This document shows positions 13,484-20,044 of a DNA stretch of 22,672 nucleotides, one piece after another. Positions within the stretch are counted from its first letter, which is position 1. The number at the start of each line of letters is the position of its first letter. A program made the position numbers and the translations under genes. The notes below the pieces were generated by a model. The model did not search any database. It saw nothing but the letters and a program-made list of their open reading frames with translations, and had not been told where the DNA came from. The DNA comes from an uncultured Blautia sp. GTDB taxonomy: Bacteria > Bacillota > Clostridia > Lachnospirales > Lachnospiraceae. The stretch is from NCBI GenBank assembly GCA_900547615.1, contig URHH01000036.1, positions 1 through 22,672 of the forward strand, written 5' to 3'.

Positions 13484-13567
13484 GAGCGTTCTATATTGCT
13501 TAGTTTGGAAATATAAGAATTGGCTATCAAATGGCGTATAGAGGTATTTAAAGCGTCTTAACCGTTA

Positions 13568-13651
13568 TCCTCAAAAAATAATAAATTGAGGAGTATCTTG
13601 TCTAATTTTTAAGTATTAAGTAGTTATTACTTAAAAATTGAGGGGTATTTT
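13568..13651 (+). promoter_or_regulatory. Repeat-rich control region of the large serine recombinase
   Basis: Three overlapping structures. A TCCTCAA/TTGAGGA hairpin spans 13568-13592. A perfect 12-bp inverted repeat is AATTTTTAAGTA (13604-13615) with TACTTAAAAATT (13628-13639). A 17-base direct repeat (13583-13599 and 13635-13651, 15 of 17 identical, core AAATTGAGG) flanks it. A weak promoter (TTGTCT at 13598, 17 bases to TAGTTA) overlaps the inverted repeat, so a repressor could bind here. The ribosome binding site AGGAGG is at 13667-13672. Confidence 0.55.
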
Positions 13652-13679
13652 CTTACAGGATCACATAGGAGGAAACAGG

Positions 13680-15404
13680 ATGGTACAAGAGAAATTGAGA
13701 GCGGTATTTTATGCCAGAGTGTCTACTGCTGAAGAGGAACAGCTAAAAGCATTACCAAAACAGGTTGAGGAGTGCAAAGATGTTATTGTTTCTAAAGGTT
13801 GGAAGCTGATAGATGGTTATGTGGATGAGGGAAAGAGCGGAACTAAAACAGATGGTAGAAAGGCATATAAGAAGCTTTTAGTTGATATGCAACAGGATAA
13901 ATTTGAGATTGTCGTTGTAAAGTCTCAGGACAGGTTACAAAGGAACACTTTTGACTGGTATAGATTTACAGATCTACTGAATAAAAATAAGAAAAAGCTG
14001 TTCCTCTATATGGATAATAAATTTTACGAGCCCTCAGAGGATGCTCTTATAACCGGGATTAAAGCTATTTTAGCAGAGGAATACTCAAGAGATCTTAGTA
14101 AAAAGCTTAACAATTCCAATAAAAGAAGAATCGCAAAAGCAAGAGCCGGAGAGCCTGTATCTGCTATGGGAAATGGTCAGACATACGGGTATAAGATTGT
14201 AGAGGGGAAATGGGTGGTAGATGAGAGCCAGAGGGAAGTGGTAAGAAAGATGTATGAGCTTTATAGTGAGCTCCATAGTATCCGTAAAGTTAGAAATGTT
14301 CTCAATGAGCAGGGATACAGAAACCAGAAAGGAAATCTGTTTACTGAGGAGGTAATAGGCAGAGTTGTAAAAAATGTGATGCATAAAGGCTGGGTGATCT
14401 TAAACAGGCATCATAGGGACTTTGAAAGTAAGGAAATTATTGAGAAACCAGAGAAAGAGTGGGTAATTGTAAAGAATGATCACGAGGCTATAGTGTCAGA
14501 AGAGCTTTGGGATAATGTAAATGATGAGATTCAGAGCCATAGGAATAAAGGTAACTCTGGTTGTAGAGGTAAGAGGGGCGGAACTTCTCATCTCAGTGGT
14601 AAAATGTTTTGTGGTTGTTGTGGCAAGGTTTTATGGAAACATGAATCAAAAGGCTCATATAAAGCAAAAGATGGGAGAAAGAGCAATTATAAGACCTATA
14701 CACAATGGTATTGTAGTGGTAAAATGGGAAGAGGAGAATTAGCTTGTAGCGATCCGGCTACAATATCAGGGGTAAAACTCAATAAATATCTGGTAGAAAT
14801 GGCAGATTTGCTTTTAGATTACAGTACAATAGAGTATAGTAAGAATCTCCTAAAAAGAAGAACTTTAAAGTGGTTGGAAGATCTTAAAAATCAGCTTTCT
14901 ACTCCTACGGATAATGAGAGAGTAGAAAAGGCTGTGGCAGATCTGGAGCGTAAGAGAGGGAACCTCATAGATCTTTATACAGATGGACTTATTACAAAAG
15001 CAGAATTTAAAAGTAAATCTGTAGAGCTGGAGAATGAATTGGAGAAACAGCAAGCTCTTTTAGATGCACAAGAGATTAATCCTGATATTAAAGCTATTGA
15101 GGATACCATAGCGAATATTGATGAAGAGATAGAGGCGTTGTATGAGGATCAGACAATGGTAGAAGAGAAAAAGATCCAGTTCATTACAGAGCATATTAAA
15201 AAGATTATAGTGATGAGTAATAATGATATATTTGTAACTTTAGACAGAGTAGCAGGAGCCGTTCTTTTCATTGATAAAACAGATGCAAGATTCCATGTAG
15301 TGCCTATGGATGAGTATGATTCAGAAGAATTAAGCAGAGTAGGTATAACAGAGAATGAAATTGTACCGTTTGATAGGGAAAGTATGCCGCAGCCCAATGG
15401 CTGA
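13680..15404 (+). CDS. Large serine recombinase (integrase) of the element
   Basis: 574 residues from ATG 13680, chosen for its AGGAGG site; the frame opens earlier (13638) without one. The resolvase domain (1 to about 150) has nucleophile Ser15 (VFYARVST) and SQDRLQRNTFDWYRF. A Recombinase domain follows (about 165-290, GQTYGYKIVEGKW). A zinc ribbon lies at about 308-356 (MFCGCCGKVLW ... YCSGK ... ACSDP). A coiled coil then runs to about 515. All hallmarks of a TndX/phiC31-type integrase are present. The gene crosses attR: its last five codons and stop come from host ptp DNA, in a different frame. In the circular form the frame would instead continue into the left end for about 18 residues and stop at 8075-8077. 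Confidence 0.95.
   Translation: MVQEKLRAVFYARVSTAEEEQLKALPKQVEECKDVIVSKGWKLIDGYVDEGKSGTKTDGRKAYKKLLVDMQQDKFEIVVVKSQDRLQRNTFDWYRFTDLLNKNKKKLFLYMDNKFYEPSEDALITGIKAILAEEYSRDLSKKLNNSNKRRIAKARAGEPVSAMGNGQTYGYKIVEGKWVVDESQREVVRKMYELYSELHSIRKVRNVLNEQGYRNQKGNLFTEEVIGRVVKNVMHKGWVILNRHHRDFESKEIIEKPEKEWVIVKNDHEAIVSEELWDNVNDEIQSHRNKGNSGCRGKRGGTSHLSGKMFCGCCGKVLWKHESKGSYKAKDGRKSNYKTYTQWYCSGKMGRGELACSDPATISGVKLNKYLVEMADLLLDYSTIEYSKNLLKRRTLKWLEDLKNQLSTPTDNERVEKAVADLERKRGNLIDLYTDGLITKAEFKSKSVELENELEKQQALLDAQEINPDIKAIEDTIANIDEEIEALYEDQTMVEEKKIQFITEHIKKIIVMSNNDIFVTLDRVAGAVLFIDKTDARFHVVPMDEYDSEELSRVGITENEIVPFDRESMPQPNG
15361..15400 (+). other. attR of the serine-recombinase element
   Basis: Element half 15361-15384, ending GATAGGGAAAGTA, then core TG (15385-15386), then host ptp codons CGC AGC CCA ATG. 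The element half is an imperfect mirror of the one at attL (18 of 24 bases), with the innermost six (AAAGTA / TACTTT) perfect. Confidence 0.75.
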
Positions 15405-15831
15405 ATTTATTTTTAAAAACATGGTTTCTTCCATGAATCTGGAATCAAAATTTCATATTGAATCAGCGGCAACCAGTACAGAGGAAATCTGGAATGGAAT
15501 GGGAAATCCCGTATATCCGCCGGCAAGGGAGGAATTGGCGAAGCATGGTATTCGCTGTGACGGAAAACGGGCAGTTCAGTTAAAGAAAAGCGACTATGAG
15601 AAATACGATTATATTCTCGGCATGGAGGAGAGAAATATCCGCAATATGATGCGGATTCTGGGAAGTGATCCGGAAAATAAAGTAAGGCTGTTTCTTTCAT
15701 ACAGCAGCCGTCCGCGGGATATTGCGGATCCCTGGTATACGGGAGATTTTGAGAGCACATACAGAGACATCGTGGAAGGATGCGAAGGATTTTTGCAATA
15801 TTTGAAGGAAAATGGTAAGTTGTCTTATTAA
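15387..15831 (+). pseudogene. 3' remnant of the host ptp gene
   Basis: Encodes CRSPMAEFIFKNMV onward to KENGKLSY, i.e. all of an LMW-PTP except the first 12 residues, including the DPWYTGDF acid loop. The nucleophile Cys and most of the P-loop are missing. An ATG at 15355 can open this frame inside the recombinase gene, giving a 158-residue product, but it lacks a ribosome binding site and the catalytic Cys. It is therefore an inactive remnant. It is free of internal stops, consistent with recent insertion or with reversible excision. Confidence 0.85.
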
Positions 15832-15860
15832 TAATCCGGAGATTTGTCGAACGAATTTTC

Positions 15861-15901
15861 TTTACAAACAAATAAACATCATCTATACTGTAATTACAGT
15901 A
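15861..15901 (+). promoter_or_regulatory. Host promoter with 16-bp palindrome over its -10
   Basis: TTTACA (15861-15866), 17 bases, TATACT (15884-15889). A perfect palindrome TACTGTAATTACAGTA (15886-15901) overlaps the -10 and start region. This is the geometry of a repressor operator (it resembles CopY/BlaI-type dyads, TACA-N2-TGTA-like, but this is only a resemblance). Confidence 0.6.
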
Positions 15902-15905
15902 GCTC

Positions 15906-15930
15906 AAGGGAGCGTCTGCTCCCTTCTTTT
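15906..15930 (+). terminator. Compact hairpin terminator/attenuator
   Basis: Perfect 8-bp stem AAGGGAGC-GTCT-GCTCCCTT, then CTTTTG. It follows the promoter within about 10-20 bases of its expected start, so it could terminate ptp or recombinase read-through, or act as an attenuator of the next gene. Confidence 0.75.
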
Positions 15931-16029
15931 GTGTAGAAAATTCTTTTTTGCAGGGATTTTCTGTACAGGAATCTATTTTATCCGGGCAGTCTGTCCGACT
16001 TTTATTCACAAAGAAAGAAGGAATTGCAT

Positions 16030-16953
16030 ATGGAATTGATGTATGAAGAGTTTGTAGGGAAACTGCGCCTTGTTTTAAAAGAAACAATGCGGATTTCGGA
16101 AGAAAAGATTTACTTTCAGGAAAAAGGCGGACCGTATACGCCCGCAGGAGATAAATTATTTATAGAACTCTCAGGTTATGATGGGACGAAGGAGGTGTGT
16201 GGTTTTTATGCAGAAGATTTGTATGAACGTTATTGCAACGATGTTTCTCTGGAAGAAATTGCAGAAATGATTATGATACAGCTTAAAAAAGTTTCCGGAG
16301 AAGAATTTGTAAAAATTGCAGAGAGGCTCAGCGCATACGAAAAAGCAAAAGATTATCTTTTTATACGTCCTCTGAATTTAAAGAAGCATGAAGAAAGCCT
16401 GAAGGGAGTTGTTTATGCAGCGGAAGGGGAGATTGCGCTTGTGCTGTATATGAAAATATCGGAAGATGGAGAAATGGTAAACAGCACAAAGGTTATGAGG
16501 AGATTTGTAGCTGGATGGGGAAAGGATGTGGTGGAAGTATTTAAAGAAGCGATATATAACACATATCGTATGTCTCCTCCAAGGATTTATGAATGGCAGA
16601 AGCTTCTTTATAATCCGGCGTATGAAGGAGAAGAATTTATGGAAAAAGATATAAATCTCAGAAAAGATGCAGTGAGGGGGAATTGTCTCAGTACAGTAAA
16701 AAAGACAAACGGTGCAGTTGCCGTGTTTTTACCGGGTGTGGCAAAACGGCTGAGTCAGCTGCTGGATGCGGATCTGTATCTTGCATTTACAAGTATTCAT
16801 GAGGTAATGGTCCACAATGCAGATCTGGTTTCTCCGGAGGACTTAAAAGAAGTTCTGGCAGAGACGATTCAGGAAGCCACGGAAGAAGAGGATTATTTAT
16901 CTTCGCACATTTATCGTTACAGCCAGACAACAGGAGAATTTACCTGTCTGTAG
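16030..16953 (+). CDS. DUF5688 family protein
   Basis: 307 residues. ATG 16030 is preferred, with AAGGA about 10 bases upstream; TTG 16024 is in frame. Soluble, acidic. The N-terminal stretch MYEEFVGKLRLVLKETM and the middle SEDGEMVNSTKVMRRFVAGWG match my memory of DUF5688 proteins, which are common in Lachnospiraceae and frequently present in multiple copies. Function is unknown. The segment about 215-250 (CLSTVKKTNGAVAVFLPG) is the conserved core. Not obviously linked to its neighbours; its own transcript probably begins at the promoter at 15861. Confidence 0.7.
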   Translation: MELMYEEFVGKLRLVLKETMRISEEKIYFQEKGGPYTPAGDKLFIELSGYDGTKEVCGFYAEDLYERYCNDVSLEEIAEMIMIQLKKVSGEEFVKIAERLSAYEKAKDYLFIRPLNLKKHEESLKGVVYAAEGEIALVLYMKISEDGEMVNSTKVMRRFVAGWGKDVVEVFKEAIYNTYRMSPPRIYEWQKLLYNPAYEGEEFMEKDINLRKDAVRGNCLSTVKKTNGAVAVFLPGVAKRLSQLLDADLYLAFTSIHEVMVHNADLVSPEDLKEVLAETIQEATEEEDYLSSHIYRYSQTTGEFTCL

Positions 16954-16980
16954 GGGAATACAGGACATTTACAAAAAAAA

Positions 16981-17029
16981 CGGCATATCTTATTGTATAG
17001 AAGATAAGAAAGGAAGAAAAAGTATGCCG
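16981..17029 (+). promoter_or_regulatory. Possible hairpin masking the amidase start codon
   Basis: CGGCATA (16981-16987) is the exact reverse complement of TATGCCG (17023-17029), which contains the ATG at 17024. Between them lie a TCTTAT/ATAAGA pair and the AAGGA ribosome binding site. Folding could limit translation. This is inference from complementarity only. Confidence 0.3.
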
Positions 17030-17788
17030 TATTCAATTATGCTGGATGCAGGCCACGGCGGAGCTGACCCGGGTGCAGTTTATGAGGGGCGTCAGGAAAA
17101 AGATGATAATTTGAAGCTTGCTATGGCTGTTGGAAAAATTCTGGCAGATAACGGAATAGATGTTTTGTACACAAGAACAACAGATGTATATCAGACACCC
17201 TTTGAAAAGACGCGTCTTGCAAATCAGGCAGGAGTCGATTATTTTATTTCTTTTCATAGAAACAGCAGTCCGCAGGCAAATCAGTACAATGGGGTGGAGG
17301 TGCTGGTTTATGATAAAAGTGGAGTAAAGTACGAAATGGCGCAGAATATTGTAGGCGCGCTTGGAAAACTGGGGTTCCGGGAAATTGGAGTGAAGGAAAG
17401 ACCGGGTCTTGTGGTGCTTAGAAGAACTAAAATGCCTGCTTTATTAATCGAGACAGGATTTATCAATTCTGATACAGATAATCAGATTTTTGATGACAAG
17501 TTTCAGGAAATTGCAGAAGCAATAGCAGAGGCAATTACAGGAACGCTTGATGAAGAAACCGTAGAGTCGCCTTTGTATTACAGAGTGCAGGTTGGCGCTT
17601 TCCGAAACAGGGAAAATGCCGACAGACTTGTGTATCAGCTTACGGATAAGGGATTTCCGGCATTTCTTCTATATGAAGACGGTTTTTATAAAGTGCAGGT
17701 TGGCGCTTTTTTACAGCTTGGAAATGCAATCCGTATGGAACAGCGTCTGCGCGATGCGGGATACAGTACCGTGATTGTCACAAAATAA
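17024..17788 (+). CDS. N-acetylmuramoyl-L-alanine amidase (Amidase_3) with SPOR domain
   Basis: 254 residues, no signal peptide. Zn ligands of Amidase_3 are His11 (DAGHGGADPG), Glu25 (EGRQEKD) and His78 (FISFHRNSS); catalytic Glu143 is in LLIETGFINS. The C-terminal part (about 180-254) is a SPOR domain with two repeats, YRVQVGAFRNRENADRL and FYKVQVGAFLQLGNA, which bind denuded glycan at septa. It cleaves the amide between MurNAc and L-Ala, probably in cell separation or sporulation-related wall turnover. Absence of a signal peptide hints at a mother-cell/CwlD-like or non-classical export role. Ends 42 bases before the next gene. Confidence 0.9.
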   Translation: MPYSIMLDAGHGGADPGAVYEGRQEKDDNLKLAMAVGKILADNGIDVLYTRTTDVYQTPFEKTRLANQAGVDYFISFHRNSSPQANQYNGVEVLVYDKSGVKYEMAQNIVGALGKLGFREIGVKERPGLVVLRRTKMPALLIETGFINSDTDNQIFDDKFQEIAEAIAEAITGTLDEETVESPLYYRVQVGAFRNRENADRLVYQLTDKGFPAFLLYEDGFYKVQVGAFLQLGNAIRMEQRLRDAGYSTVIVTK

Positions 17789-17830
17789 GTGATGTGGTAG
17801 AATAGAAAGAAAAGTACAGGCGGGTAAACA

Positions 17831-18427
17831 ATGGAAAGATACAGAGCATTTTTAAAAGAGATAGAGGAGTTTATTTTTGTGGAGGATAGTCCGGAAAAGT
17901 CAGATGTGATTTTTATTCCGGGAAACGGGTATCCTCATATGGCAGAAAGAGCAGCGCAGCTTTATAAGGAAAATTATGCGCCGTATGTGCTGCCGAGCGG
18001 AAAGTACAGTGTGACAAAGGGCTGTTTTTCCGGAGTACTTGCAAAAAAAGAAAAGTATACGGGAACGTTTTCTACAGAATGGGAGTTTTTAAGAAGCGTA
18101 CTTCTGGACAATGGCGTTTTGGAACAGGCAATCCTTCGGGAGGATAATGCAACTTTCACGTATGAGAATGCCCTGTATTCCAGAAAGGTAACAGATGCTG
18201 CCGGGATTGTTGTGAGAAAGGGGATTCTCTGCTGTAAGGCATGTCATGCGAGAAGGTGCAAAATGTATTATCAAATAGCATATCCGAAGGCTGAGTTTTT
18301 TGTATGTGCATCTGATGCAGATGGGATTACAAGGGAAAATTGGAACAGTACAGAGGAAGGCATACAGACAGTGATGGGAGAGCTTGAAAGGATTATCCGG
18401 CAGTTTTCGCTGCTGATGCCGAAATAA
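17831..18427 (+). CDS. YdcF/DUF218 (ElyC/SanA-like) family protein
   Basis: 198 residues. The Rossmann-like opening SDVIFIPGNGYPHMAERAAQ, with a G-N-G-x-P loop, and the central LREDNATFTYENALYSRKV (the family's E-x-x-S/A-x-x-T-x-E-N-A block) identify the DUF218 fold. No transmembrane helix is seen, unlike ElyC/SanA, so it is probably cytosolic. The family's reaction is not established; roles in envelope biogenesis are suggested for relatives. Preceded by AGGCGGG-type weak ribosome binding site at 17819-17825. Probably co-transcribed with the upstream amidase. Confidence 0.8.
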   Translation: MERYRAFLKEIEEFIFVEDSPEKSDVIFIPGNGYPHMAERAAQLYKENYAPYVLPSGKYSVTKGCFSGVLAKKEKYTGTFSTEWEFLRSVLLDNGVLEQAILREDNATFTYENALYSRKVTDAAGIVVRKGILCCKACHARRCKMYYQIAYPKAEFFVCASDADGITRENWNSTEEGIQTVMGELERIIRQFSLLMPK

Positions 18428-18439
18428 AAAATAAGAAAG

Positions 18440-18485
18440 CCCTGGACTTTGTTTTAATGTCAAAGTCCGGGACTCTTGTTTTTAA
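18440..18485. terminator. Terminator between convergent genes
   Basis: Stem CCCTGGACTTTG (18440-18451) with CAAAGTCCGGG (18461-18471), one G-T pair, nine-base loop, then CTTGTTTTT. It lies between the ends of two convergent genes. Confidence 0.85.
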
Positions 18486-18489
18486 AAAC

Positions 18490-19761
18490 TTATTTATTGT
18501 CAGAAGTTTCCGGAAGCCAGATATGTACGGCTTCAATTCGGTTTTTATCCAACTCGTCTACCACAAGACGGATTCCGTTTTCCAGAGTAACGGATTGCCC
18601 CTGGGAAGGAAGAGAGTCGAGTTGTTCGATGATATAACCGCCGACAGAATCGTAATCTTCTGATTCCAGATGAATGGACAACGCCTCATTAATATCGTCG
18701 AGTTTGGCAGAACCAAGAGCGATGTATTCTTTACCGGGTTGGATTTCTTTTAAATCTTCTTCTTCGTCTTCATCATACTCATCACGGATTTCTCCCACGA
18801 TTTCTTCCAGAAGATCTTCCAACGTGACAAGACCGGCAGTAGAGCCGTATTCGTCAAGGACAATGGCAAGATTTACAGATGCCTTCCGCATTTCTACCAT
18901 TAAATCGGCAGTCCTTTTATATTCATATGTGAAATATGGTTCCCTCAGAATCTTTTGTATGGAAAATTCCTGATTTTTGGGATAAAGGATTAAATCTTTT
19001 ATGTTAATGATTCCTACAATATTATCTGTGGTTTCTTCATAAACCGGGAAACGGGTATGCATGTCTTCCCGGAATATTTCCATCAACTCATCATAAGTGG
19101 AGTTAATGTCCACAAAAGTCATGTCGATTCTTGGAATCATAACATCTTTTGCCGCGGAATCACCAAAATCAAACACATTGTAAATCATCTGTTTTTCTTC
19201 CCGTTCGATAACGCCGTCTTCCTGACTTACATTTACAAGAGTACGAAGTTCGTGTTCTGTCATAGGATTTGCTTTTGCATTAGGGTCTACACGAAGAAGA
19301 AACATTACGCCGTTGCCAAGCTTTCCTACAATGAAAACTACAGGAGTTAGAAGAATTGTAAGAAAATAAATGATTTTGGCATAAGACAGAGCAATTTTCT
19401 CAGCATGAAGCGATGCCAGTGTTTTTGGCGTGATTTCACCAAAAAGCAAGATGATAAGGGTAAGTACCCCGGTTGCCGCTCCCACATAGACGTTGCCAAG
19501 CACCTGGATGGTAAGGGTTGTCATAAGAGAAGAAGCGGAGATGTTTACAATGTTGTTTCCAATTAAAATTGTGCTGAGCATTTTGCTGGAATTTGAAATT
19601 ACCTTGTCCAGTATAATTGCCCGTTTGTCTCCCTGCTCTATAAGAGCCTGAATACGAATGCGGTTTACTGTTGTCATCGCTGTTTCTGCGGAAGAAAAAA
19701 ATGCAGAAAGAAGAATCATAAGTACAATAGTAACCGCTTGTATGGGAACACTTGAATCCAA
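18490..19761 (-). CDS. CNNM/HlyC-CorC type membrane protein (hemolysin family)
   Basis: 423 residues. It starts at TTG (19761-19759), with AAGGAG about 10 bases before. The N-terminal DUF21/CNNM domain has four hydrophobic segments at about 8-30, 60-82, 90-112 and 125-150, with the FFSSAETAMTTVNRIRI opening. Two CBS modules follow (about 205-325: VMIPRIDMTFVDINSTYDEL, then ILREPYFTYEYKRTADLM), and the CorC_HlyC C-terminal domain is ALGSAKLDDINEALSI. The family is linked to Mg2+ (or related cation) transport across the membrane; the hemolysin label is historical. Divergent from the surface-protein gene. Confidence 0.9.
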   Translation of the reverse strand: MDSSVPIQAVTIVLMILLSAFFSSAETAMTTVNRIRIQALIEQGDKRAIILDKVISNSSKMLSTILIGNNIVNISASSLMTTLTIQVLGNVYVGAATGVLTLIILLFGEITPKTLASLHAEKIALSYAKIIYFLTILLTPVVFIVGKLGNGVMFLLRVDPNAKANPMTEHELRTLVNVSQEDGVIEREEKQMIYNVFDFGDSAAKDVMIPRIDMTFVDINSTYDELMEIFREDMHTRFPVYEETTDNIVGIINIKDLILYPKNQEFSIQKILREPYFTYEYKRTADLMVEMRKASVNLAIVLDEYGSTAGLVTLEDLLEEIVGEIRDEYDEDEEEDLKEIQPGKEYIALGSAKLDDINEALSIHLESEDYDSVGGYIIEQLDSLPSQGQSVTLENGIRLVVDELDKNRIEAVHIWLPETSDNK

Positions 19762-19798
19762 AATTTGTTCACTCCTTATTTTTTAATATTTGAATAAA

Positions 19799-19827
19799 AA
19801 TATACATGATTTTGACGAAAAATGCAA
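19799..19827 (-). promoter_or_regulatory. Promoter of the CNNM gene
   Basis: On the minus strand, TTGCAT (19827-19822), 17 bases, TATATT (19804-19799), about 38 bases before the TTG start. Confidence 0.6.
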
Positions 19828-19914
19828 GGGGTGAAAAAAGTAATTTCGGGGGTGTAAAAAACAGGGGAAATGTGGTATAATTCTTTCGACAAAAAATGAA
19901 AAAATATTATTACA

Positions 19915-19968
19915 AAATCTTTACAAAATGGTAAAGATTTGTTATTATAACAGAGATACAGATGTATC
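19915..19968 (+). promoter_or_regulatory. Promoter with operator-like palindromes before the surface-protein gene
   Basis: TTTACA (19920-19925), 17 bases, TATTAT (19943-19948). A perfect 10-bp inverted repeat AAATCTTTAC-N6-GTAAAGATTT (19915-19940) covers the -35 and spacer. A second, GATACA-GA-TGTATC (19955-19968), sits just after the -10. A further extended -10 (TGGTATAAT) lies at about 19872-19880. Two dyads around one promoter suggest regulated expression. Confidence 0.6.
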
Positions 19969-20044
19969 AGAACAGATACACATAAATGAAAAACAGATAA
20001 ATTTTTTGATATAGATGACGCAAAAGCGTTCCCGGGAGGTAAAC

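Larger units (their letters stand above)
8022..15386 (+). mobile_element. Integrative element of a large serine recombinase, inserted in host ptp
   Basis: Boundaries come from the split ptp gene. The left half breaks at TG 8022-8023 and the right half resumes at TG 15385-15386; cutting there rebuilds an intact ptp reading frame. Joining the element ends gives AAAGTA-TG-TACTTT within longer imperfect 24-base inverted arms (18 of 24 positions match). This is the form expected of a serine-integrase attP with a 2-base core. Size is about 7.36 kb, more AT-rich than the prophage. Contents in order: ptp copy, unknown, HUH protein, HTH, unknowns, gp10-like phage protein, serine resolvase, unknown, large serine recombinase. 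No terminase, capsid, portal, relaxase/T4SS or resistance genes were seen. Confidence 0.88.

Noticed and set aside
8022..15386. Conjugative element (ICE) interpretation
   Set aside because: No relaxase of known size, coupling protein or secretion genes. The only HUH protein is 137 residues with no helicase or C-terminal domain.
15355..15831. A second functional phosphatase gene starting at ATG 15355
   Set aside because: The first 11 codons are recombinase sequence in another frame, no ribosome binding site exists, and the catalytic Cys of the P-loop is missing. It is the 3' half of the interrupted host gene.
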